This document shows positions 21,256 through 33,100 of a stretch of 64,000 nt of DNA, piece by piece. The stretch is from NCBI GenBank assembly GCA_028751875.1, contig CM054134.1:47878818-47942817 (forward strand), given 5' to 3'. How positions within the stretch are numbered: the first letter of the stretch is position 1; every line of letters begins with the position of its first letter. The stretch comes from Rapana venosa (Eukaryota; Mollusca; Gastropoda; Neogastropoda; Muricidae). The notes below the pieces were generated by a model. The model made no database searches. It was not told where the DNA came from and saw nothing but the letters and a program-made list of their open reading frames with translations. Both the position numbers and the translations under genes were made by a program.

Positions 21256-21322
21256 GTGTCTGTTCTAGGGCATTTATGTGTCTGTTCTAGGGCATTTATG
21301 TGTCTGTTCTAGGGCATTTATT
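21256..21322. repeat. Three 22-bp direct repeats
   Basis: TGTGTCTGTTCTAGGGCATT is repeated three times head to tail, identically at 53038-53105 in copy 2. Confidence 0.85.
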
Positions 21323-21635
21323 TACTTCCTGTGAGTTTATATCGTTTCCATCTCCAGTACCCCTCAAATCCTTTAAAGTCTACAAAGTAAGATCCCTTTC
21401 ATGAAGGCATAGGTAACATTCTGTACATGTTAAAAACCCATCCAAGTGTTGTAGAAGAGTAGGCAAGGGATGACTGGTGAAATGTAAACATATCCATCAT
21501 TTTTTTGTCGTTTCTTGGTTCCTCAGTTTGAGCTGCGATGTTCACCACTGGTGAGATTCTGTGTACGTGACTGTTTCTGCACACCATTACGGTAGTCGCA
21601 TGCTGACTTCAGGGGTTTAGGCCCCTACGTTCCTC

Positions 21636-21720
21636 GTTTGTTTGGGTTTTGTCATCTGTTCCTACTGACAGGAAATGGCCTACTCTTCTGAAAGGCGGAA
21701 CAGGTCTTTAATGTGTGTAC
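21636..21720 (-). mobile_element. Retroposon-tail family fragment
   Basis: TTTTGTCATCTGTTCCTACT then ATGGCCTACTCTTCTGAAA and GCGGAACAGG match 13345-13402. The hairpin end is missing. Confidence 0.45.
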
Positions 21721-21722
21721 AC

Positions 21723-24700
21723 ATTTTTCTTCCATCACTTTGAATGTAGACAAACATTTGGCTTCAAGTGCTTTACAAGACCCATGCAACATGTTGTGAA
21801 ATTAACTCATTTTACCCAGGTGGTGAATATTTCTTGCCTTGTAAAAATACAGGTATGTTAACTTTTTCCAGTATTTCATGATACAAATTAAAATTCTCCA
21901 CACACACAAAAAATCAGAAGTATGCACACAAAAAAGGTGTATTAGTTATGAAAGTAGACATGATAAACTTGTTAATCATATATAGGTTGCATGTTTTTAT
22001 CATTTTGTACTCAATTTTTAAAACAAAGCCAAGCAGCCTGTCACAGCAGGATTAACCGGTCAGTTTCATAGTGACTCCACTGACTTAAATATTATAAAGT
22101 TAATGTGATCTCTCCAAGATATCCCCCAACCCCAGCATACGCACATTCGGACCCTGCTCAGTCATACACACGTTTCACACTCATGGCATGTTCTCATGTG
22201 TAATCTGGAAAATGTTCAGCAACAGAAACAATCCATGGCCTTATGAAGTAATGCTCATATGCAAACACAGTATCACCAGATAACATCAGTAAATTATAAT
22301 GATTTAAATCAAACCACCTGTGTCAGAACAGACAAAAATATCATGTAAGCACACCATAAGAGTTGAAAGGAGAGCAAGTAGAACATTTGGAATACATAAG
22401 AAATAATTCAACAGCACATTGCCACAGAATGTCTCTGACTGAATACAAAGTGTGCTAGTGCAATAACAGCCTTCATGTTTTACAACACATCTGTGTCACT
22501 TTTGCTTTACAGATGCCTTTGCCACTTCCCTTTTTGAAAACACTAAAACTTTCTACAAAAGTTGGGAGGGGCAAATTCTCATGCATGAATAATCATAAAA
22601 TAGAGTATATATAAACCTGGGCACATTTATGTATCTACCTGAAAGTTAAAACCATTTGAAATTACATTACAGAGAAACATGACACACTTACTCACATACA
22701 CACTTTGCCTACCCCCTCCCCCCAAAAAAACCCCTTTTTCCTGTTAAAACTTTTTTTTCTCAAACCTGTTAGAAAAGGACACATCAACAAGGAAAGTGCT
22801 CCTGAACAAAAACAATTCAACAGCTTGGAAAGGTGCTTCTTTGGTTGGTGGGACTATCTAAATACTACACCCACAGTCCACAACAGTGGTGACACAACAT
22901 TACATAGAGAACATCAAGATATAGTGGAGCGCACACATTTAAATACGATACCTACTTACTGTAAAGGACTAAACCATTGATCTTGAACTTCTGGTTAAGG
23001 TCTATGCTAGCAGTTCATGGTCAAATTTGTCAATGCGCTTATGGTGTGATAGGAAATCACTGAATCCACATTAGTCGAATCAAAGCCCAGACATCATGTA
23101 AACTCTGATGGTCATTGCCACAATACATCGTGGCACTGCACAGCTAGAGGTTGTCTTCCTTCCATGTTCACCAGTAATGCTGGTACAAAACACCATAGCT
23201 TGATAAATATTGCACCAATGTTCAGCTTCCAGATAAACAGGAAAATGAATGTTGGGTGTGTTTCAAAGGAAACTGAAGCATAAAGAAATATGTCTCTACC
23301 AGACATGGAAGAAATCAACTGTTTCTTCAAAAGGCTAATATCAATGAGCAATCTGCAGGACTCTGAATATCCTGAAAAGTTTAGGTATGATCCGATCTAG
23401 ACAAAAATTATGACAGAGCAGAAACAACAAAGCCATCAACGACTAAACAGCTGATGAATGATCTGAGCACCTCATAGAGCATCACAGAATGAAGTCTGTA
23501 CTTTCTGCTGTACCTTAGGCCTAGAACTGAATGGGGAAGAGGAATGTTCCAACACTAAGAAACCACACAAACAGCAGTCCGACAAGCATGAAGTAAAGGG
23601 AAATGAGCAGACAAGACCTTCCTCGACTGAGAACACAGCCACGGTGCAAAGAGAATGCACAATTGAAATGGTACTGAAAACTCTATGGTTGGTGGATTTC
23701 TTATCTTCAGGTTTGCCCAAGAAATAAAATTTGAAAAGTCAAAAACTGGTTTTGTAGGAAGGCCATGATGTGTGGAGTAAGCAATGATTAATAGTCTGTA
23801 GAGATGGATGAACAAGCAACTTTTTACAAGTACAATCAATTCAGACTGAACTAAATGATGACTATCGAATGATAAAGCCACTAAAATGAATCTTCAGTAG
23901 CCAGGAAGGAAAAGTGCTCAATCACAAACATCCATGCCCATCACATGCAGGAGACAAAGAAACTTCAGGTCAGCTCTCGGCAAGAGAATAAGATGAATTG
24001 AAGAGATCCAGGCAGCATGTGAGTAACGTCAGTGTTCAAGGAAAAGAATGCGCTGATTAAATGTTACATTTCAAATTCTTTTCTCTTTTATTATTAAGCG
24101 TTTTTATTTTCCATCTGCTCTGCATGCAGGATGGAAATCAACTTATTTTGTCATTGTCAACTGTTTGGGGGGGGGGGGAGGGGGGGGGGGTATGAGGGGG
24201 AAATTTGCTCTCAATAGAGAAAAAGTAGCATGCTTTTTAAGTATATGAGTTTTATCAAAATAGCACAGAAGTTTTATGATGAAGCAATGCTATAATCCTA
24301 TACATGTCTAAAATGAAATTTCTTTTTTTAAGTCCCAAATATCTTGCATACAAGACAGCAAGTAGTCTGCAGAAATTTCACGTGTACTTCTGTTCATCAC
24401 TAGAAAGAAGCCTCCCAGTCTATCTCGTAATGAAACAACCCCACACAAAACGGACACACTTGCACATAACAGTCATTTAAATTCTTGAGAAAAAAATTAT
24501 GATCATATATTTTCTTCATGACAAATCAACAAGTATTCAAATATATATTCAAAACAAAAAAAATACACTTCCGCATACATTACAATAGAACGATGAGTTG
24601 AAATTCATAAATATATTAAAATCAAACACAAGTTTTAAAATTCACCTTTACCAAACCTGCCGGTTTTTAAAAAACTTTTCTTTTCATTTTTTGCATTCAT

Positions 24701-27054
24701 CAGATGGACAGCTCTGTTAGAAAGGCAGCTGTACACTGCTGGTCCTCCCAGTCTCCATTGAGCTTCTTGGCTGCTGGGGTGGGGTCGGGCCAGATTGCCA
24801 GTTTATCTGAATAGTTTGCATTTATGGCCTCTTTTGATGGAAAGTGCCGATATATTCAATCATACCTTCTCCACAGAAGTAAGTGAAAAAAGAATGGACA
24901 AAAGTAGTAGAAAAATCAGGATAAAACTACTAAAATCAAAACACTATGAAGAAAACTACCCTGCTTAAACAGTGCTGAGCACACACAAAACACACATTCT
25001 CTCTCTCTCGTTCTCTCTCCCATACCTCAAATAACTGAGTGACATGGCATCAGAAAAAAGCCTAAAATGACCACCTGTAGCTTTAAAACTTCTTGTTTAA
25101 ACCCCCCAACCCCCTCATTTTTGGAAAAAAAGCAATTTTGTTTCAAATGTGTAAGATTCATAAAGACAGAATACTTGCAAACTTTCTAAACAAGATAACA
25201 TCCTATTTTGTGATATTTAAAAATCTATCACAACAAATGAATGCTGACTTGAAATGAAACAAAAGTATCAGTAGTGGTATCCCCAAATCTGATATTGTTG
25301 AAATGCAATGATACGTGTGACTCCAATTTGTATTTCCATGTCAATTTTTTTTTCAAACGAAGGTGTACAGACTACTACATATGCACAAAATTACCCACTG
25401 TAAGCTTTCCCCCCCTTTTTTGTGCTTGGCTTTGAGTTCTTTATGAAGCTAGTACTGATATGTCAGAAAAAAACATATTAATGTAAACAAAAAACTGGTT
25501 ATCCTGATGTAAATGTAAACAGCTGAATTAATTAATGCCTTTTTTTTAAAATTCATTTTTCTGTTTATCATCTGTTTAAACTGTTCTCTCCTGTCCTAGC
25601 TGAAGTGGTCATTATCATTACTCTTAAGTTGATGTATACATTCATGTAGTAGAGATGATGTACCTGGCTTCACTCCTGCAAACAAACTGGCCTATAATCT
25701 GGTTTATGCTGACACTATTACTATTAAATCCAGACAATTAAAAACAAAATCATGTAAAACTTCCACAAAAATATCTCACTCAATGCTGTTATATATATAC
25801 ACATATAAAATCCACACACACACAAAGATTAGCACCCTTTCAGGACTAAAAGCAGACACTCCAACTGAAAGATAAAAAACACAAATAAAAAGCAAACAGG
25901 GGGAGAAGGGACCCCAAAGAACTGCTGTATGCTAGAGCCACCCCCAAATCTTATTTACACAATAAAAGCTACACTTATAACAAGATCTGTGGAGCGAGAT
26001 TAGGATCAGGAACTCAACTCACAGCCTTTGCCTCTACCAGGTATGCCACAGCTGCATACTTACCCACCAACAATTTTTAACCCCACCCCCACCCCTTTAA
26101 AAAAAAAAATCTACACAGAAGTTGTGGATCATAAGCAACATTGAATTATCACTAATTACTATTATTTATACAGATTTTTTTTACTGATACCCCCCCTCCC
26201 CTGAACCTGACCTGATTATCAGTGCGCTTCCTCAGAGGCCACTCTATTTATTAGTTTTGAGATGATTTGGCTTTAAAGGTCCACCTATGCACACACTACC
26301 TACTTCTGGTAGGTTTCATATAAAAGCGTTTCATCATATAGATCCACAATAATGACATGTGTAAGGTTTGTTGTGTGTTAAGTGGTCCTTTGACAGTGTG
26401 TGTATGTATGTGAGTGTGTCAGAGTGTGAATGTGATTGTGCCCGTGTCTAGAATTGAGTACAGCCAATGCAAGTGTGTGTTCTAAGGTGCTCTCAGGGAG
26501 ACAGTCTGAATCTAAACTAAATCACAGAAAAATCTTATAACACATTAGAACTAATGCTAACCAGAAAACAAAAACAAAATCCAAACCACCAAAACTAAAA
26601 AACTGCAGTCATCTACTTCCACTCTTCACCAAAATACACACAAAAACCAAGTTTTCGCTACATTCCATATACTCAGACTGACAATGTCACCATCCATTCC
26701 ACCTATACACTATGTTTTCAATGCCTTACAGTTACAACCACCCACCAAGGCAGGAAACCAGTGACAACAAACTGAACGGTCTCTAGTTCCAGCCTATGCT
26801 AACTTGTGACACAGGCTCACTTGTACAGGACTGAAAGACAACCATTTGCATCAAGTTCATTCACTGGAGGCGGCCACAGATGTGAAAATGAAAAAGCATG
26901 ACAAATGATGCAAAGATGTACCAGAAACATGACCTGTTTGTCCGACTGCCACCAAGGCAAACAGCTGTGGATGGGGCACAGCATTCAAAAACACGTCCAA
27001 GTTCACACACAGACAGCTGGCAGTAAATCCTATGGTCCCCAAGAGAGGTGTGGT
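21723..27054. other. Unique non-coding sequence between convergent genes
   Basis: No exon with protein similarity was found. Much of it may be 3' UTR of the minus-strand gene ending at 27055: AATAAA on the minus strand occurs near 26246 and at further sites down to about 24085, but the true end is unknown. Homopolymers occur at 24163-24190 (G). Near 26000-26060 a tRNA-like stretch on the minus strand (TGGCATACCTGGTAGAGG) is a degenerate SINE at best. Confidence 0.5.
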
Positions 27055-27182
27055 CTAGTCACTCTTATGTGTCATGGGCGGGAACTCTGAATCATCATCC
27101 AGTCTCAAGGCGGTGATGTCATGACTATCTCCGGCCTCTCCCCCCACTGCCCCTTGATCCACGTCCTGGTATGGCTGGGATT
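27055..27182 (-). CDS. Terminal exon of unrecognised gene
   Basis: It encodes 41 full codons after a split one, then TAG. It ends in an acidic/serine tail. Copy 2 (58960-58834) has lost one C in a run of six and is frameshifted there. Confidence 0.65.
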
Positions 27183-30100
27183 CTGCAAGCAGAACACACA
27201 CCAGTCACTGGGCTTTTTCCTTCCCCACGCTTTAGTTTACCCTGCACTCTGCTCCAGCCCCTCCATACAGGCCCTTTTGTCTTATGCTCTTTCATATCTA
27301 TAGGCCACTTAGCATACAGCGGTGGGATTCTGAGAAACTTTTTGGTTACTGAAAAATGTATGCCAAGATTCTGGAAGGTAGGGATGCAAAATTCCCAAAT
27401 AAGCTAAAATAACTATGCCCAAGGTTGGTACTTGAGTTTCTTTCATAAAGTATTTCGATTTTTCGCCTGGCATGAAAGATGCAGGCAGACAAATACAATT
27501 GTGAACAGGAAATCAATGCAACAGTATGGGATGATCAAACAGCCCAAAGCACATTCAATATTTGGATCGTAGTTGAACTACCTCCTTCATCCCCCCCCCC
27601 CCCCCCAAAAAAAAAAATCTGCACGAAAAATCCATTCATTGTGCCTAATACAAAAGGAAACAAAAAAAAACTGAGATGCAAGTCATCTGACCTTGGCTTG
27701 ATATCAAGAAGAAAATGTCTTTGTTTTGTAGCAAGGTGAATGAGAACAGTTAATCCTAATTGCTGAATGGGTAAAGCCATTCTTTTGCAGACTGTATGAA
27801 AATCAGCATGCAGATGAAATTTGCACCATTATATTGTTTATCGACTTTTATATTCTAAAACTAGAGACCACTTTTGTTTTGTCAGCTATTAACCTTTTCT
27901 CATAAGAATTAAGAACGAGGAGGCAAACCAGGAGAAAAAGAATTAACGAGGAGGAAAACCAGACACTTTGAGGCCGTGGACTCCTGGCTGAACAACTGTT
28001 GATCTCAGTCTCATCAGAAGCAGTCATTTTTGGGGGGCTTAGACAGGTACCTAGGAGGCACCGTGGTCGAGTGGTTTAGGCGGTCAACTCGTGATCCAGA
28101 GGTCGCGGGTTCGATCCCCGCTCGGCTCGGTGTTGTGCCCTTGGGAAAGACACTTTACTCCTATTTTCCTCACTCCACCCAGGTGTACAAGTGGGTACCA
28201 GCTCTGCTGGGAAATATCTGGCGACAGACTAGCGTCCTGTCACAGGGGTGGTGAAAAACCATCAGTTCGCTTAACGCTACAGAAACCGGGATAAGCTCCG
28301 GCTCTATGGGCCTTCTGGCTCGAAAGAACATACTTTTTTAGACAGGTACCTACCCAGAAATGAGTGTCTTGGGACTCAATAGGAAGAATGGGTCCTCTCC
28401 AGATGTGCTATTTTATGTGCTGCTTTAATTACTTGATCAACACTGCAAAGTATCTGTTATCGTTCAGGCCACATTGCTGCTGGGATTTTATCAGGAAGAA
28501 AGAGTTGAGTACAAGTCTTTCGCAATCTCAGCCAAAATTGGAGCTCAAGCCAAAACACTGTACTTATCATTATGCAGAACATAAAACTGTCACTGACATG
28601 GTGGGCCCTGTTCCTCTGTTTTGCGGACCTCGGTTTCACATCCACTTCCACTTCAATGGCTGTGGTAAGAGTCTGCAGATTTGTGAGGACTCTTATGTCA
28701 AAAGAGGATCATACTGATAATGATGGTTGCCCCTAAAAGTGGGCATCTTGCTCCATGACTGAGCAACTACTGGTCTCTCTCTGTATGGAACTTGGGAACC
28801 AAGTGATGTCCCGTCCTGCATGTGCTGGTTTCAAAACTTGTGCACCGGTGACCACCAGTGAAGTGACTGAACAGCACGCCGTGCAGGGCCTCTCATTGCT
28901 GATCTGATGAAAGTCAAAACATTCATAGCCCTCTGTGGACTTGTGGCTCTGAGGGTGTCACAGAATGAGCAGGAGTACTGTGCTGAGAGTGTAGTTCGGC
29001 ATGCCACATTCAGAAATACTATATGGTGATGCCTGGCAAACAGGGACTTAAGCTGAGAACACTGGAGATCCTTGAATATGGGAAGAGATGGCAAAATAGA
29101 TGTTCTTGAGAAGATAGTCAAGATAAATAAACACAACAATGTTATGTGTTAGCAGTCAGTACTGGACTGTGGATCAAAACCTGGGGCACGACTGGGCATG
29201 AAGGATACATATAAACTGGCAGAAGAGTTTACTCTTTCTCTATGCATGGAAATAGTTGGACCCTAAAAAAAAAAAGCATAAATGCTTTCTTTCTGATAAG
29301 AGCTGTCAACTTCTCTTAATATTTGCTGTCTTCTGTTTTGTTTGGGGTTCTTTTTTTCACTTTGATGAAGTGCTGCTTAACTCAGCTGTGCTTTTCCCTT
29401 GCCAATTTTCAACATACCTTATGGAAGAAAAGTTGATCTGTTCTGTGCACACAGATTTTTACCAAGTAGATCAGAAAAACAAGATGACATTACGTGCATT
29501 TTTATTTTTGCAGCATGGCCTTAACCCTTTCCCATTTTTACCCGCCGTAACCTGCCGCTGCCCGCTCGCCCGCGTATATTTATGCCCGCCGCACATCATT
29601 TCAGCCTAGTGGGGAATTTCCCTCATGCACTAAGCTCTACCTAGTACACGCACACTATGAATGAACATTCCACTGAGGCCAGCATAAACTAAGAAAGGAA
29701 TGGGCACCAAATTCAGTGCTACACAGCCTCCCGTTCACAAGAAATTGGCCAGTGACTGGCTTTGTCTTTCCCACGCTTTCTTGTTGCTGAAAATGGCAGC
29801 AAAGATTGAGCATACGATTTGGGAGGAATGTACTGATGTGGAAATTGAAGCTATTTTGGCTCAAGTGGAACAGTTCGAAAGAGAATAAAATGTTGAATCC
29901 GATGTTGAAGTAGATGTAGAAGAAAGATGAAATAGGAGAAGGTAGTGAGTCGGAAAGTGAAACTGAGGATAACATTCTGTTGGCTTCATAGCAGACGACA
30001 TGGTGCGGCGCACAAGTGCCTTGCACAGTGCAAGACTTCACGCTGCCGACTGGGCCGGCACAAACTCTTCCACTGAATGCCAAGCTCTTATAATTACTTT

Positions 30101-33100
30101 GTTTTGTTTGTGCCTCAACATTTTTTTCAAATTGTAGCAGATGAAACTAACAATTATGCCAGGCAAAAGATTGCTGTGAAAGGCTTAGTCATAGATCCAT
30201 TACGGACAGAAACAACACCTGATGAAATTAGGGCTTACCTGTCAGTTTTGATCAAGATGGGGATCAAGCGTTTGCCGAGGCTTCATCTCTACTGGTCTAC
30301 TGATTTGACATTTTCTGAGTCACGGATCAGTAATATTATGACGAAAACCAGATTTCTCAAAATTAATCAGTATTTTCACCTCCGAAACATGCCAACACAC
30401 CTGGACGTGACACTGGCTGTGATACCTGCATTGTGACAGCCATGTAACTGGCTATTGGTGAAGGACACACTAGTGTCTGTGTAAATAGTAGGCGTCAGCA
30501 TATATTTGTAAATAATGTATATACGTGCATTAGTCAACGTTGTTTTCAATATGTTTGAATACTTTCCACTGAGAAAGTGTAGACTTGGTGACAGGAATTT
30601 TGTGACGTGTGAATGTTCGATTGGATTACCATGACGGTGGATGCGATGGAGGACACATTCAGGCAGAACCACACATATTATTTTTTTTAATCACATACCT
30701 ATATTGCGCATGTTATAGGGTAGTTGTAGACTAACAGCATGATGTCACTGCAATGTTACCTGTATTTGGTGACAAAGAGGGGACAGCAGCATGACACATG
30801 TAGGTAGGACACACATCTTGGGGTGCAGAACAAAGTATGACATCATATGAATACTTTGGCCAAATATGACTGCTCTGCGAACAATAGTAACTGTACAGGA
30901 CTATGTGTACTTGAGGTACCTTATTCTCTGAAAAAACAGCGTAAATTTCCGAATACTACAGAGAGTTTCTCTGTAAGAAATGCGAATGGTAAAGGGTTAA
31001 ATGAATAAACTCTATAAAAATATGTACAGGTTAGCAGATAAGGCGGTTAGGTGCTGGCATTATGTCAAGAAGAAAAGTGAGGTGTAAAATTAATTTAGTG
31101 AATTTGAGGGAAGGGTAAAGTTAGTGACACATTGGTTGATAATGATATTCGGCAATTCAGGTTTGGAGTGGGTGGTAATGGTAAACCAGTCACTGATGAA
31201 AAGATCCCTTAACAGGGTGTAGCAGAGATCCTGGGTACACTTCACTACAGTACAGGGAAAGACTTGATCTCTGACGTAGTCCATAGAGAGGCATGAAAAT
31301 GACAAAGCCCTTGTGTGTGCCAATCATGGTTCCTCCGGTATGCTGGCTGTGGCTGTGATATTACCAAACTTGAGATACAGATCAATACATTTAATGCATT
31401 ACCCTAGGTGATGCTTATCATCACCTGGTGACAGTATATACCTAACTCCATTGTAAAATCTACCTCTTTATCTATCCTATATCGATTACCTTGCTATATT
31501 TTTTAAGTCAAGCAATATGGGTAACACCTACAGAACTTGGGCAAGAAACCAACCGCTTCAAACAGCACAGACCACCACAGACAGAAATCAGAGGCCAGCT
31601 TTTTCACCCCTGGAGATAATCTTTGTCACATCAGAGAGGCAGCATAGTGGAGGAATGGTTACTGGTTCTATTGCTCGCTAATAGAAAATAGCCATCTCCC
31701 AATCTGGCACCCTACTACACCAATCTTTTTACCCTGTATGACAAGGCCTAGCAGTCCACTTCTTTTTCCTATTAAAATGTAGTGTTTTCACTCACGATAA
31801 AACTGCAAAACCATACACGGCAATGTGGATTCTGGAAGAGAATCAATGAAACATATGTACAAAACCCCTTTAATTCTAAACTAAAACTTAAAATTGATAC
31901 TAGGACAAGCAGGCTAGCAACTGAAAGTAAGCATCTAGGCATCCTTTCATTATATCAAACCAAAGAAATACTTAATATTCTGTTGGGTATTCCATGAAAA
32001 AAAGGCCCACTCTCCCAGAAATAAGCCTAGCCAGTAAGTTTGCCCAGAATGTCAATAACAAAAAGTCAAACAAAAGCGAGATATCAAAAGATAAAAACAT
32101 ATCAAGCGAGCATGTTTCACTAGCTAGTGAGAATATTTATCACATAGTTTGTCTTCAGCTATCTGAACAGGCAGAGTCAGCAATAATTCAACCGTGATGA
32201 CTGGGACATTCTCTCTCTCCCCTCAAAGGGAGGGGACAAAAGGAGGAATGGAGGACAGGACGAAATGCCAATCATGCTCTCTTGCAAACTTTTGCAAATG
32301 ATTAATTGTGCAGATTAAGAATCAACAAAAAGTGAAAAAAGCACTACCATCACCTTTGTAAATGACATTTTCCACACTGACTGCTGCTGATGTTATTCCT
32401 TCTAAATATGAATTTTTTATAAGCCATAATATTACCAATCTCCATGGTTACCTGTCAGAACTGAAAATCAAATCACACTCCAAAAAAACTCTATCAACAT
32501 AATCAATTATACACACACACACACACAAAGAAAGTATCAAAATTTCAACAGAAATTGGTATTTCCTCTGAACAAATTATCCAAATTTTTAAAAAGACACC
32601 AACAAAAACAAAACAAAAAAAGAACAGAAAAAGAAAACTAGCAGATGATGTAGATACCACAACAATCTGAACATTCTTTTTCCTCAAGAAAAAAAGTAAC
32701 TAACAAAATTTCTTGCAGCTGTGTATATGGCAGCCAAACATAGTCTTTTTTCATCTATGAATGAACAGCAACAACTCAGCAGCCTACCACAGGTTAGACT
32801 AGAGTAGAGGCATGCATTAGAATACAACGTCATGCATGATTCTGTTAGTCATCCATATTTCTGACTTACAAGGGGAAAACCCCTGTCTATTTCAAGATAT
32901 ACTTTCCCCCGTGTCCTCTTTGGAAATAAGTTCAGATCAACATGACACTTCTCAACCCCAAAATGAATAAAACAAAAAGAAAACAAAGCTCTATGAAATG
33001 ATACAATAGTACAGTTGAATTTTTTGCAGCAATTTTTTTCTTAAGTTGTATTTACAATACTTTTTTTTTTATTCTCCCTCTTCTTTTTATTTTAAAACTT

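Noticed and set aside
23555..23881. Minus-strand 108-codon frame, also in copy 2
   Set aside because: Hydrophobic, no recognised domain and no splice support; its retention in copy 2 reflects the duplication, not selection.
28054..28140. Functional tRNA gene (A and B boxes present)
   Set aside because: The segment is the head of a SINE with a conserved non-tRNA body and target duplications; no good full cloverleaf was found.
28604..28665. Possible minus-strand exon encoding IEVEVDVKPRSAKQRNRAHH
   Set aside because: Borders are plausible, but the phase does not fit the neighbouring exons and copy 2 does not keep the frame.
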